Source of the DNA: an uncultured Polaribacter sp.
GTDB lineage: Bacteria; Bacteroidota; Bacteroidia; Flavobacteriales; Flavobacteriaceae
Length of the DNA stretch: 64,000 bases
NCBI GenBank assembly: GCA_943788865.1
Contig: CALSRX010000002.1
Span: 1 to 64,000 of the forward strand
Direction: 5' to 3'
The translations under genes and the position numbers were made by a program. How positions within the stretch are numbered: the first letter of the stretch is position 1; each line of letters starts with the position of its first letter. Under the pieces are notes generated by a model. That model had not been told where the DNA came from, made no database searches, and worked only from the letters and a program-made list of their open reading frames with translations. Shown here piece by piece: positions 46,138 through 55,251 of the stretch.

Positions 46138-46560
46138 ATGAACAAAAATAACGAAAACACAAACGCATTCTTAATCCATATTTCGGCATTTGGAGGGTTT
46201 ATAATTCCTTTTGGAAGTATTATCGTTCCATTAGTATTGTGGCAAACATTGAAAGATAGAAGCAGGTTTTTAGATGAACAAGGTAAAGAAGCTGTAAACT
46301 TTAACATTAGTTACGCATTGTACATTTTTGTTTTAGGGCTTTCAATTGTTCCATTTGCACTCGGATCATTTATTAGACACATGAACGACTATAATAATTT
46401 TCATTGGGATTTTGGAAATGGAGGATTGTTTGGAATATTTGGGATGGCATCCATCATTACATTAATTGGATTTATAAAAATTGCATTGATCATTATTGCA
46501 GCTTTAAAATCTAAAGAAGGAGAAAATTACAAGTATCCTTTTACCATAAAATTTTATTAA
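46138..46560 (+). CDS. DUF4870 family membrane protein
   Basis: Start at MNKNNENTNAFLIHISAFGGFIIPFG. It has three to four helices, with IVPLVLWQTLKDRSRFLDEQGKEAVNFNISYALY, the DUF4870 signature (HLS/AGFI.P.G.I.PL..W...K....VD.QGKEA.NFQ). 140 residues. The function is unknown. It is the first gene of the operon with PadR and PspC genes, 23 bases before padR, and may help maintain the membrane or act as a sensor. Confidence 0.8.
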   Translation: MNKNNENTNAFLIHISAFGGFIIPFGSIIVPLVLWQTLKDRSRFLDEQGKEAVNFNISYALYIFVLGLSIVPFALGSFIRHMNDYNNFHWDFGNGGLFGIFGMASIITLIGFIKIALIIIAALKSKEGENYKYPFTIKFY

Positions 46561-46583
46561 ATAACACGTATAAAACTCTTTAT

Positions 46584-46919
46584 ATGAAGATAGAAAACAC
46601 AAAAGCACAAATGCGAAAAGGAGTTTTAGAATTCTGTATCTTATCTATATTAAAACATGGTGATGCATATACTTCTGAAATCTTAGAAACATTAAAAAGT
46701 GCAGAAATGATTGTAGTAGAAGGAACTATTTATCCGCTACTTACAAGATTAAAAAACGCAGGACTATTAACCTATCGCTGGGAAGAATCTACTTCTGGAC
46801 CACCGAGAAAGTATTATGTATTAACAGAAAACGGAGTGATGTTTTCTAAAGAATTAGACAAAACCTGGGGAAACCTAGTTACAGCAGTAAACCAAATAAC
46901 AAGTAAAAAAACAAAGTAA
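46584..46919 (+). CDS. PadR family transcriptional regulator
   Basis: 111 residues of the small PadR subfamily: MRKGVLEFCILSILKHGDAYTSEILETLKSAEMIVVEGTIYPLLTRLKNAGLLTYRWEESTSGPPRKYYVLTENG is a textbook winged helix (recognition helix TIYPLLTRLKNAGL). It probably represses this operon and responds to membrane stress. Its stop codon overlaps the next ATG by one base (TAATG), showing tight coupling to the PspC gene. Confidence 0.9.
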   Translation: MKIENTKAQMRKGVLEFCILSILKHGDAYTSEILETLKSAEMIVVEGTIYPLLTRLKNAGLLTYRWEESTSGPPRKYYVLTENGVMFSKELDKTWGNLVTAVNQITSKKTK

Positions 46920-48568
46920 TGAATAAGACAATAAACATAAATTTAGGAGGATTCTTTTTCCATATAGATGAAATTGCTTTTCAAAAATTAAAAAGGTATT
47001 TAGATTCTATCTCAAGATCTTTAAGCGATGATCCTCAAGGAAAAAATGAAATTATTTCAGATATCGAAGCTCGTATAAGCGAGTTGCTATCAGAAAAAAT
47101 AACAGATGCTCGTCAGGTTGTTAACGAAGGTGATATTGATGAAGTAATCAAAATCATGGGTCAACCAGAAGATTATGCTGATGCTGAAGAAGGCTATGCA
47201 AACGAAAACTATAGCTACCAAAGAAGAACAAATTCGTCAAGTAAAAAATTATTTAGAGACGGAGATGACAAGTTTTTAGGTGGTGTGGCTTCTGGTATTG
47301 CGCATTATTTTAATGTGGATACTGTATGGATTCGTTTGGCTTTTATCTTATTAGCTTTTAGTGGATTTAGTATTGTTACCTACATCATTCTTTGGATTGT
47401 AATTCCTGAAGCAGCAACCACTGCAGAGAAATTACAAATGGAAGGAGAACCCGTAAATATTGACAACATCGAAAAAAAAATTCGTGAAGAATTTAGCAAT
47501 GTTTCAGAAACCATAAAAAACACAGCAAACGATGTTACTGGAAAAATTAAAGATGGTGCATCAAAAGTGAACGACGGTATTAAAAAAGGGAGTAAAAAAG
47601 CAAATTCTGGTTTGCAAGATTTTTTAGACACTTTAGGCACAATAATTCTTACCATATTTAAAATTATTGGGAAGTTTATTGGAGTGATTCTAATGTTTGT
47701 TGCCGCAATAACGTTAATTACTTTAATTATTGGAGCATTTTCTATTGGAAGTTTAGAAATAATTGGATTTGATAATGATTTTATTATGTATCCACCATTT
47801 TTCTATGACTCTATGATGCCTCATTGGTTATTAACCGTTTGTACATTCTTAGTCATCGGAATCCCTTTCTTAATTTTATTTGTATTAGGATTACGAATCT
47901 TATCGAGTAATGTAAAGCAATTTAGCAAAGCAACATCGTTAACATTATTTGGTATTTGGTTAGCAGCAGTGTTGGCATTAGTTTTTACCGGAATTGAATT
48001 TAGCACTACAAAAGCTTCTGGAGGAAATAACATTGAAAATGTAGACTTAAACACCATGGCAAACGATACCATTACCTTAAAAATGTTAAAGAATGAAGAG
48101 CTATTGTACAATAGAAATAGTTTTAGAAGGAATATAGATGTTGTATATCAAAATGATGTAAAAAAACTGTCATCTACAGATGTATATATAGATGTAGAAA
48201 AAAGTGACTCTGACAAAGCTTATTTACAAATCAGAAAATATTCTGAAGGTAGAAACAAATTAAAGGCGTCTAAAAATGCAGAAAATATTTCGTACAACTA
48301 TACAATAAATGGAAATGAAATCTTATTAGACAACTATTTTATTAGTGAGTACAAAAATACCTTTAAAGATGAAGATGTATACATAAAGCTATTCATTCCT
48401 AATAATGTGACTGTTTATTTTGACAATACAACAAAAAGGTATTTGCGTAATATAGAGAACACTACGAATACCTATGATAGAGAAATGGCAAAACATTATT
48501 TTGTAATGACTGATGAAGGATTGCATAGCAAAGAACTAAAAGCGTTAAAAGAAGTCGAAGAAGAATAA
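46919..48568 (+). CDS. PspC domain membrane protein with DUF-type extension
   Basis: 549 residues. The N-terminal region (about 1-90) has ISDIEARISELLSEKITDARQVVNEGDIDEVIKIMGQPEDYA, a HAAS-like domain. The PspC domain is at about 110-165 (KLFRDGDDKFLGGVASGIAHYFNVDTVWIRLAFILLAF). A helical linker and three to four further membrane helices (about 240-360) follow, and the C-terminus is a soluble periplasmic-type domain. PspC proteins sense envelope stress. Coupling with PadR and DUF2807 is a known arrangement in Bacteroidota. Confidence 0.88.
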   Translation: MNKTININLGGFFFHIDEIAFQKLKRYLDSISRSLSDDPQGKNEIISDIEARISELLSEKITDARQVVNEGDIDEVIKIMGQPEDYADAEEGYANENYSYQRRTNSSSKKLFRDGDDKFLGGVASGIAHYFNVDTVWIRLAFILLAFSGFSIVTYIILWIVIPEAATTAEKLQMEGEPVNIDNIEKKIREEFSNVSETIKNTANDVTGKIKDGASKVNDGIKKGSKKANSGLQDFLDTLGTIILTIFKIIGKFIGVILMFVAAITLITLIIGAFSIGSLEIIGFDNDFIMYPPFFYDSMMPHWLLTVCTFLVIGIPFLILFVLGLRILSSNVKQFSKATSLTLFGIWLAAVLALVFTGIEFSTTKASGGNNIENVDLNTMANDTITLKMLKNEELLYNRNSFRRNIDVVYQNDVKKLSSTDVYIDVEKSDSDKAYLQIRKYSEGRNKLKASKNAENISYNYTINGNEILLDNYFISEYKNTFKDEDVYIKLFIPNNVTVYFDNTTKRYLRNIENTTNTYDREMAKHYFVMTDEGLHSKELKALKEVEEE

Positions 48569-48658
48569 CAATTCATCAATAAAAATCAACAATTGAGTAA
48601 CCAAAAATCGTTTCAATGCGTCTATTATAAGACATTTGAACTTTAAAAATAAAAAATC

Positions 48659-49384
48659 ATGAAATCATTAATCACAAAAACATTCGCATTACTATTTATT
48701 GCAACCGTAAGCACATCTTGTATGATCGATGGAATCACCTCTGTCTCAGGAAACAGAAATGTAATTACAGAAACACGTAAAATAAATGACGACTTTACAA
48801 AAGTAGAAGTAGGTCAAGGAATCCAATTATACATCACACAAGATGATAATTTATCTTTAGTGGTAAAGGCCGATGAAAACCTACAAGATTTAATCGAAAC
48901 AGAAGTTAGAAATGGGGTTTTAAAAATTACATCAAGAAGAAATATTAGAAGAGCAAAATCTAAAAAAATATATCTTTCTGCGCCAAGAATTGATGCTATA
49001 AAAGCAACAAGCGGTAGTGATGTTGTTACAGAAAACACTCTTAAATCAGACATTTTTGACGTACATGTTAGCAGTGGAGCTGATGCAAGAATTGATGTAA
49101 ATGCAGACACCGTTAATTCAAGTTCTTCTAGCGGAGCAGATTTAAGAATTAAAGGAACAGCTAATTATTTTACGGCAAAAGCAACAAGTGGAAGCTCTAT
49201 TAGAGCTTATAGTTTAGAGAGTAAAAACGCTACCTTAAAAGTAAATAGTGGCGCCGATATAGATGTATATGCAACAGAATCTATAAATGCAAGAGCAAGT
49301 AGTGGCGGAGATATAGATTATAAAGGAAACCCTAAAAAAGTAGATAAAAGTAAATCTTCTGGCGGAAGTATTTCTTCTAACTAA
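48659..49384 (+). CDS. DUF2807 (head GIN) lipoprotein
   Basis: 241 residues with a lipoprotein signal (LLFIATVSTSCMIDG, Cys21). The DUF2807 beta-helix shows many SSGAD/SGSD turns: ATSGSDVVTEN, SSGADARIDV, SSSSGADLRIKG, ATSGSSIRA, NSGADIDVYA, RASSGGDIDYKG. These are typical of the 'head GIN' family of adhesive or scaffolding proteins. It is 90 bases downstream of the PspC gene and belongs to its envelope-stress operon. Confidence 0.88.
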   Translation: MKSLITKTFALLFIATVSTSCMIDGITSVSGNRNVITETRKINDDFTKVEVGQGIQLYITQDDNLSLVVKADENLQDLIETEVRNGVLKITSRRNIRRAKSKKIYLSAPRIDAIKATSGSDVVTENTLKSDIFDVHVSSGADARIDVNADTVNSSSSSGADLRIKGTANYFTAKATSGSSIRAYSLESKNATLKVNSGADIDVYATESINARASSGGDIDYKGNPKKVDKSKSSGGSISSN

Positions 49385-49405
49385 AAAACAATAAAAATTG
49401 CAATC

Positions 49406-49873
49406 ATGATTAAGTTTTTCCTTTTTATTATCGCACTATTAATGTCTTTTTTTAGCAGTGCTCAAGTAAATGAAATTCCAAAGTACAAACCATCTGACAT
49501 CAAATTACACAACGAAATTGTAAAAATGGATGCTAAATATTTCACTGCTTATAATACGTGTGATATGGAAACACAAGCAGATTTATATGATGAAAATATT
49601 GAATTTTTTCATGACAAAGGAGGTCTTGCTACAGATAAAAAAGAGCTTTTAAAAGCACTAAAAGAAAATATATGCAATAAAGTTACAAGAACTTTAATCA
49701 AAGGAAGCATAGAAGTATACCCAATCAAAGATTATGGCGCTATTCAAATAGGCTATCATAAGTTTTTTAATAAAGAGGAACCTAACGCCAAATATGTTCC
49801 TAGTAAATTTATTATGGTTTGGAAAAAAGAAGATAATAATTGGAAAATCACAAAAGTGATTAGCCTACATTAA
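49406..49873 (+). CDS. NTF2-like (SnoaL/DUF4440) secreted protein
   Basis: 155 residues with a signal peptide (1-19, SFFSSAQ). The rest, KMDAKYFTAYNTCDMETQADLYDENIEFFHDKGGLATDKKELLKALKENIC through FIMVWKKEDNNWKITKVISLH, fits the NTF2-like fold, often annotated nuclear transport factor 2 family. The cone-shaped pocket can bind or isomerise small molecules; the substrate is unknown. Starts 22 bases after the DUF2807 gene. Confidence 0.75.
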   Translation: MIKFFLFIIALLMSFFSSAQVNEIPKYKPSDIKLHNEIVKMDAKYFTAYNTCDMETQADLYDENIEFFHDKGGLATDKKELLKALKENICNKVTRTLIKGSIEVYPIKDYGAIQIGYHKFFNKEEPNAKYVPSKFIMVWKKEDNNWKITKVISLH

Positions 49874-49949
49874 TATATTTAACATCTATAGTAAGGCTTC
49901 TTCAACCTTGCTAATAGTACTAATACTTGGTTTTATTAGTTTACTTTGT

Positions 49950-49992
49950 AAAAGTCATATTGTTTTAATAATATGGCTTTTACTTTTTTTTG
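49950..49992 (+). terminator. Terminator before the dipeptidase gene
   Basis: AAAAGTCATATT pairs with AATATGGCTTTT (one G-T wobble), followed by a T-rich tail. It overlaps the first codons of an upstream alternative start (49973) of the dipeptidase, which argues for the start at 50006. Confidence 0.6.
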
Positions 49993-50005
49993 TACATTTA
50001 TAGCT

Positions 50006-50674
50006 ATGAAAAAAGCAACCCTACTTCTACTCCTTTGTATTTCGTTTACTTCTTGCGGTCAAAATTTACCAAAAGACTTTGTGTATTTATCTAATATAGA
50101 TGAAAGCATTCAAACAGAAATGAGATATATTTCTTATAATAATTTTATAGGAAAACCTATTGATGGCTATAAAAAAGCAGTAATAATTGTTACCGAACCT
50201 GCCGCAATAGCTTTAAAAAACGTACAAAAACAATTGTTAGAATTTAATTTAAGCCTCAAAATTTTTGATGCATACAGGCCTCAACAAGCAGTAGATCATT
50301 TTGTGGTTTGGGCAAAGGCATTAAACGACACTTTAATGAAAAGACTATATTATCCAGATGTACCTAAAACAGAATTGTTTAAACGAGGATATATTTCAGC
50401 AAAGTCTGGCCATACAAGAGGCAGCACATTAGATTTAACAATTATTGATCTCACTACAAATACAGAATTAGACATGGGAAGTCCGTATGATTTTTTCGGC
50501 GAACAATCTCATGCATTAAATGATAAACTGTCAAAAAAACAACGTGCAAACAGATTGCTGTTAAGAAATCTAATGGTTACAAACGGTTTTAAACCAATAA
50601 AAAGTGAATGGTGGCATTTTACTTTAAAAGACGAACCTTTTCCAGATACGTATTTCGACTTTCCTATTAAATAA
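50006..50674 (+). CDS. ddpX: D-alanyl-D-alanine dipeptidase, VanX/DdpX family
   Basis: The zinc enzyme splits D-Ala-D-Ala. I chose MKKATLLLLLCISFTSCG (lipoprotein signal, Cys16) over an in-frame Met 11 codons upstream. About 222 residues. It has EMRYISYNNFIGKPIDGY, FDAYRPQQAVDHF, the zinc motif SGHTRGSTLDLTIID (His and Asp), MGSPYDFFGEQSH, and EWWHFTL with the catalytic Glu and third zinc His. In bacteria without vancomycin resistance it is thought to recycle D-Ala from peptidoglycan. Confidence 0.85.
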   Translation: MKKATLLLLLCISFTSCGQNLPKDFVYLSNIDESIQTEMRYISYNNFIGKPIDGYKKAVIIVTEPAAIALKNVQKQLLEFNLSLKIFDAYRPQQAVDHFVVWAKALNDTLMKRLYYPDVPKTELFKRGYISAKSGHTRGSTLDLTIIDLTTNTELDMGSPYDFFGEQSHALNDKLSKKQRANRLLLRNLMVTNGFKPIKSEWWHFTLKDEPFPDTYFDFPIK

Positions 50675-50717
50675 ATAATTTTAACAGAACTAAAACACAA
50701 CTTAAATTTTACGGTAT

Positions 50718-50725
50718 TATATTTG
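50718..50725 (+). promoter_or_regulatory. Probable -7 box for the secreted protein gene
   Basis: TATATTTG matches TAnnTTTG, 22 bases before the ATG at 50748. No clear -33 TTG precedes it. Confidence 0.4.
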
Positions 50726-50747
50726 CAGTATAAAAGTTGTATTTTAC

Positions 50748-51416
50748 ATGAAATTTATGAATTTTAATAATAAACTTTTTTTTGTTTTAAGCATTTTACT
50801 AATAGCTGTTCAATCAATGCATTCTCAAGAGGATAAGATTGGTAAGAAAAAAGTGATTACTATAAAAGCAAAAACTACGCCTGTTAAAAAACTTGGCGAT
50901 TTAAATTTTGATACTACAAAAGGGTTTAAAAATGCGTATGCGAATTCTCAAAAAACTAAAACCCAGGAACAAAAAGAAGCTGACTTAAGAAATAAAGGGA
51001 TTATCAACCAAGCGAAAATTAATGAGGAGCAAGTTTTAAAAGCTTACAAAAAAATAAATGGGAGATATCAATATCCAAAAATAGATCAAGACTTAGGGAG
51101 TTTTAGAACAGATTCTGATAACATCACAATTATCTGTAGAGATTTTCAATATCCAGATGGAGATATGGTTACCATTCTTGTAAACAACATACCCGTAATT
51201 ACAAACATTACTTTAAGACAAAACTATCAGAAGTTTACCATTCCTGTTGGTGTTGGCATCAATAGAATTGCTTTTAAAGCATTAAACCAAGGTTCTTCTG
51301 GACCAAACACTGCTGCATTTAAAGTTTATGATGATTCGAACAACTTAATTTCATCAAACGAATGGAACCTTGCTACAGGTGCTGTTGCTACAATTTTAAT
51401 AGCAAAAGACAAATAA
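50748..51416 (+). CDS. Secreted hypothetical protein
   Basis: 222 residues with a signal peptide (about 1-26, VLSILLIAVQSMHSQ); an internal start at the second Met (MNFNNKL) is equally possible. It has a charged, Lys-rich segment (about 30-95), then a beta-rich C-terminal domain with TIICRDFQYPDGDMVTILVNNIPVITNITLRQNYQKFTIPVGVGINRIAFKALNQGSSGPNTAAFKVYD. The last part looks Ig-like. I do not recognise the family. It is a single gene with its own likely promoter. Confidence 0.6.
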   Translation: MKFMNFNNKLFFVLSILLIAVQSMHSQEDKIGKKKVITIKAKTTPVKKLGDLNFDTTKGFKNAYANSQKTKTQEQKEADLRNKGIINQAKINEEQVLKAYKKINGRYQYPKIDQDLGSFRTDSDNITIICRDFQYPDGDMVTILVNNIPVITNITLRQNYQKFTIPVGVGINRIAFKALNQGSSGPNTAAFKVYDDSNNLISSNEWNLATGAVATILIAKDK

Positions 51417-51494
51417 TATTCCTATAATCAAAGCACGTTTTTTAAGCATTTTACTTTTTATCAAAAACATTTTTTTTAAAAACTAAAAAACCCC

Positions 51495-51502
51495 TATTTT
51501 TG
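51495..51502 (+). promoter_or_regulatory. Probable -7 box for pdhA
   Basis: TATTTTTG matches TAnnTTTG, 57 bases before pdhA. No TTG is found at the right distance upstream, so the -33 element is weak. Confidence 0.45.
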
Positions 51503-51558
51503 CAGTTAGCACTCGTTTTTTATGCTATTAAAAATAGACTTTTTAACAACAACTAATA

Positions 51559-52548
51559 ATGAAGAAAATCACCAAAGAAACTTACATCAATTGGTATAGA
51601 GATATGCTGTTTTGGAGAAAATTTGAAGATAAACTTGCTGCAGTTTATATCCAACAAAAAGTAAGAGGTTTTTTACACTTATACAATGGTCAAGAAGCTG
51701 TTTTAGCAGGTTCTTTACACGCTATGGAATTGGGTAAAGACAAAATGATTACTGCGTATCGTAATCATGTGCAACCTATCGGAATGGGGGTTGATCCTAA
51801 AGCGGTGATGGCAGAATTGTACGGAAAAGTAACAGGTACTTCTAAGGGAATGGGAGGTTCTATGCACATCTTTTCTAAAGAAAAAGGGTTTTATGGTGGT
51901 CACGGAATTGTTGGAGGACAAATACCTTTAGGTGCAGGAATTGCATTTGGAGATAAATATGCTGGAAACGATGGTGTAACCTTAACTTATTTTGGTGATG
52001 GTGCAGCTAGACAAGGTTCTTTGCACGAAACTTTTAACATGGCCATGAACTGGAAACTACCAGTGGTTTTTATTGTTGAAAATAATGGATATGCAATGGG
52101 AACTTCAGTAGAAAGAACTGCAAATCATACAGATATTTGGAAATTAGGTTTAGGATATGAAATGCCTTGTGGGCCTGTAGACGGAATGAACCCTGTTAAA
52201 GTTGCAGAAGCTGTTGATGAAGCAATTGAAAGAGCTCGAAGAGGAGATGGACCAACATTTTTAGAAATGAAAACCTATCGATATAGAGGACACTCTATGT
52301 CTGATGCACAACATTATAGAACCAAAGACGAAGTAGAAGAGTACAAAAAAATTGACCCTATAACTCAAGTATTAGATGTCATCAAGGAAAATAACTACGC
52401 TACAGAAGAAGAAATTGAAACTATCAATCAAGAAGTAAAAGATTTAGTAAAAGAATGTGAAGAATTTGCAGACAACTCTCCATACCCAGAACTAAATCAA
52501 CTATACGATGTTGTATACGAACAAGAAGATTATCCTTTTATAAAATAG
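51559..52548 (+). CDS. pdhA: Pyruvate dehydrogenase E1 component, alpha subunit
   Basis: 329 residues. It decarboxylates pyruvate with thiamine diphosphate and hands the acetyl group to E2. It opens with TYINWYRDMLFWRKFEDKLAAVYIQQKVRGFLHLYNGQEAV, has the TPP motif (GDGAARQGSLHETFNMAMNWKLPVVFIVENNGYAMG) and the phosphorylation-loop-like RYRGHSMSDAQHYRTKDEVEEY. The beta subunit gene is not adjacent, which is normal for Flavobacteriaceae. pdhC follows after 3 bases. Confidence 0.94.
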   Translation: MKKITKETYINWYRDMLFWRKFEDKLAAVYIQQKVRGFLHLYNGQEAVLAGSLHAMELGKDKMITAYRNHVQPIGMGVDPKAVMAELYGKVTGTSKGMGGSMHIFSKEKGFYGGHGIVGGQIPLGAGIAFGDKYAGNDGVTLTYFGDGAARQGSLHETFNMAMNWKLPVVFIVENNGYAMGTSVERTANHTDIWKLGLGYEMPCGPVDGMNPVKVAEAVDEAIERARRGDGPTFLEMKTYRYRGHSMSDAQHYRTKDEVEEYKKIDPITQVLDVIKENNYATEEEIETINQEVKDLVKECEEFADNSPYPELNQLYDVVYEQEDYPFIK

Positions 52549-52551
52549 ATT

Positions 52552-53820
52552 ATGGCAATAGTAGTAAACATGCCGCGTTTAAGTGACACCATGGAAGAAG
52601 GTGTTGTGGCACAATGGTTAAAAAATGTTGGAGATTCTATTGAAGAAGGCGATATTTTAGCTGAAATAGAAACTGATAAAGCAACAATGGAGTTCGAATC
52701 TTTTAATGAAGGAACTTTATTGCATATTGGAGTTCAAGAAGGAGAAAGTGCTCCTGTTGATACCTTATTAGCTATTATTGGTGAAAAAGGAGAAGACATC
52801 TCTAGTTTATTAGATGGAAGTGCTGCTGCGGTAGAAACAAAGAAAGAAGAAAAGAAAACGGAAGAAGCAGAAGCTCCAAAAGAAGCTGAAGTTGCTCTAC
52901 CTGTTGCAGAAGCTACCGAAACTAAAACAACTACTTCTAACGGAAGGATATTTGCATCGCCTTTAGCAAAGAAAATTGCGAGCGACAAAGGCATCAATTT
53001 AGCCGAGTTAAATGGTTCTGGAGACAATGGAAGAATTACTAAAAAAGATGTAGAAAACTATACTCCGTCTACTGCTTCAAATGAAACTGTAGCATCTAGC
53101 CCTTCTACTCCAGTGGCAAAATTTGTACCTGCAGGAGAAGAACATACAGAAGAAGTTAAAAACTCGCAAATGCGTAAAGCAATTGCAAAAGCATTAGGAA
53201 ATTCTAAATTTACTGCCCCTCACTTCTATTTAACAATTGAAGTTGACATGGACAATGCAATGGATTCTCGTAAAACGATCAATGCAATTCCAGATACCAA
53301 AGTATCATTTAATGATATGGTTGTAAAAGCGTGTGCAATGGCGTTAAAAAAGCATCCACAAGTAAATACAAGTTGGACAGATAATGCAACTGTTTTTAAA
53401 AGTCATATACATGTTGGAGTTGCTGTTGCTGTAGATGATGGATTGGTTGTCCCTGTTTTAAAATTTACAGACCAAATGAGTTTAACTCAAATTGGTGAAA
53501 AGGTAAGAGAATTGGCAGGCAAAGCAAGAAATAAAAAAATTGCTCCTAACGAAATGGAAGGAAGCACCTTTACTATTTCTAATTTAGGAATGTTCGGAAT
53601 TCAAGAATTTACCTCTATCATTAATCAACCTAATTCAGCAATTTTATCTGTTGGAGCAATTTTACAAAAACCAGTTGTTAAAGAAGGACAAATTGTGGTA
53701 GGGAACACTATGAAAGTAACATTAGCTTGTGATCACAGAACGGTTGATGGTGCTGTTGGTGCTCAATTTTTACAAACATTAAGAACTTATTTAGAAAATC
53801 CGGTTACCATGTTGGCCTAA
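52552..53820 (+). CDS. pdhC: Pyruvate dehydrogenase E2, dihydrolipoyl acetyltransferase
   Basis: 422 residues. It has one lipoyl domain with the lipoyl Lys in IETDKATMEF (residues about 39-48), an Ala/Glu/Thr-rich linker, a peripheral-subunit-binding domain (RIFASPLAKKIASDKGINLAELNGSGDNGRITKKDV, about 124-160), and the acetyltransferase core ending in LACDHRTVDGAVGAQFLQTLRTYL with the catalytic His and Asp. A strong terminator follows, closing the pdhA-pdhC operon. Confidence 0.94.
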   Translation: MAIVVNMPRLSDTMEEGVVAQWLKNVGDSIEEGDILAEIETDKATMEFESFNEGTLLHIGVQEGESAPVDTLLAIIGEKGEDISSLLDGSAAAVETKKEEKKTEEAEAPKEAEVALPVAEATETKTTTSNGRIFASPLAKKIASDKGINLAELNGSGDNGRITKKDVENYTPSTASNETVASSPSTPVAKFVPAGEEHTEEVKNSQMRKAIAKALGNSKFTAPHFYLTIEVDMDNAMDSRKTINAIPDTKVSFNDMVVKACAMALKKHPQVNTSWTDNATVFKSHIHVGVAVAVDDGLVVPVLKFTDQMSLTQIGEKVRELAGKARNKKIAPNEMEGSTFTISNLGMFGIQEFTSIINQPNSAILSVGAILQKPVVKEGQIVVGNTMKVTLACDHRTVDGAVGAQFLQTLRTYLENPVTMLA

Positions 53821-53840
53821 CGGATTTATATATTTTTACA

Positions 53841-53874
53841 AAAAAAGCTCGAAAATATTTTCGAGCTTTTTTTT
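53841..53874 (+). terminator. Terminator of the pdhA-pdhC operon
   Basis: AAAAAAGCTCGAAAA and TTTTCGAGCTTTTTT form a near-perfect stem around TA, then more T. Confidence 0.85.
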
Positions 53875-53932
53875 GGAAACAACTATTGTTATACATTAGC
53901 ATACTATTTATACATAATTTATTTTTTAGAGT

Positions 53933-54364
53933 ATGACTAAAAAAACTATTGGGAGAATTGAAAAGATTGATTTTCCAGAATTTGAGCTTTTAGATATAGA
54001 ATCGAAAGTAGATACTGGAGCCTATACTTCTGCTATTCACACACATAAAATAGAGGAAACAACAATTAATGGAGAAAAATTTATTAATTTCACACTTTTA
54101 GATCCAGAACACATTCAGTATAATGAAAAAGAGTTCAGCACTAAAAATTATCATAAAAGAATAATTAAAAGTTCCAATGGAACATCCGAAGAAAGATTCG
54201 CAATTCAAACAACTGTTACTCTTTTTAACGAAACTCACAATATCGAATTAACCTTAAGTGAAAGAAGCGACATGAAATATCCAATTTTATTGGGTAGAAA
54301 ATTTCTGACAAAGAAGTTTATAGTAGACACATCACAAAAGAATAATTCATTCAAATCAAAATAA
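53933..54364 (+). CDS. RimB-like (retropepsin-type) protease homolog
   Basis: 143 residues of the family once called ATP-dependent zinc protease (PF05618). The motif SKVDTGAYTSAIHT (Asp27-Thr28-Gly29) is the Asp-Thr-Gly of retropepsins, and DMKYPILLGRKFLTKKFIVDTS near the end fits the conserved C-terminal region with ILGR. It sits directly before rimK, as in many genomes where the trio is conserved. It may trim the glutamate chains that RimK attaches; this is inference from context and family work. Confidence 0.8.
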   Translation: MTKKTIGRIEKIDFPEFELLDIESKVDTGAYTSAIHTHKIEETTINGEKFINFTLLDPEHIQYNEKEFSTKNYHKRIIKSSNGTSEERFAIQTTVTLFNETHNIELTLSERSDMKYPILLGRKFLTKKFIVDTSQKNNSFKSK

Positions 54365-54375
54365 AGATTTAAATT

Positions 54376-55251
54376 ATGAAGATTGCCGTTTTATCAAGAA
54401 ATTCAAAATTATATTCAACAAGGAGACTTGTAGAAGCTGCAGAAAAAAGAGGTCATGAAGTGATTGTTGTTGATCATTTAAAATGCAATATAGAAATTGA
54501 AAGAAGAGCTCCTAAGATTTTTTATAAAGGTGAATATTTAACAGATATTGATGCGATAATCCCTAGAATTGGTGCCTCGGTAACATTTTACGGTACAGCG
54601 GTAATTCGTCAATTTGAAATGATGAAAGTTTTTACGGCAGTTTCTTCAATGGCATTGGTTAGATCTAGAGACAAATTAAGTAGTTTACAAATATTAGCAA
54701 GAGCTGGTGTGGGTTTACCAAAAACTGTTTTTACAAATTATACTAAAGATGTTGAGCATGTTGTTGAGTCTGTTGGAGGGCCGCCTTTAGTTTTAAAACT
54801 GTTAGAAGGAACTCAAGGATTAGGAGTTGTATTGGCAGAAACTCAAAATGCAGCTACCTCTGTATTAGAAGCTTTTAACGGACTAGGAGCAAGAGTAATA
54901 GCACAAGAATTTATCAAAGAAGCTGGAGGAGCAGACATAAGAGCTTTTGTTGTGGATGGTAAAGTTATTGGAGCAATGAAAAGACAAGGTAAAGAAGGTG
55001 AATTCCGATCGAACTTACACAGGGGAGGAAATGCCAATATTATTGAGCTAACTGATGAAGAAGAAAAAACTGCCTTGAAAGCAACCAAAGCAATGGGACT
55101 AGGGGTTGCTGGAGTTGATATGCTACAATCTTCTAAAGGACCATTGGTTTTAGAAGTAAATTCATCACCAGGATTAGAAGGTATAGAAGTTGCTACAAAG
55201 AAAAATATTGCCAAAGAAATCATTCGTTATTTAGAATTAAATGTTGAATAA
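54376..55251 (+). CDS. rimK: RimK, ATP-grasp L-glutamate ligase
   Basis: 291 residues. RimK adds glutamates to the C-terminus of ribosomal protein S6 or makes poly-glutamate. ATP-grasp motifs are [18 protein letters not shown] (ATP-binding Lys), [45 protein letters not shown] and [26 protein letters not shown] (metal Glu/Asn). All are intact and the length is normal. It overlaps the downstream AstE-like gene by 11 bases. Confidence 0.9.
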   Translation: MKIAVLSRNSKLYSTRRLVEAAEKRGHEVIVVDHLKCNIEIERRAPKIFYKGEYLTDIDAIIPRIGASVTFYGTAVIRQFEMMKVFTAVSSMALVRSRDKLSSLQILARAGVGLPKTVFTNYTKDVEHVVESVGGPPLVLKLLEGTQGLGVVLAETQNAATSVLEAFNGLGARVIAQEFIKEAGGADIRAFVVDGKVIGAMKRQGKEGEFRSNLHRGGNANIIELTDEEEKTALKATKAMGLGVAGVDMLQSSKGPLVLEVNSSPGLEGIEVATKKNIAKEIIRYLELNVE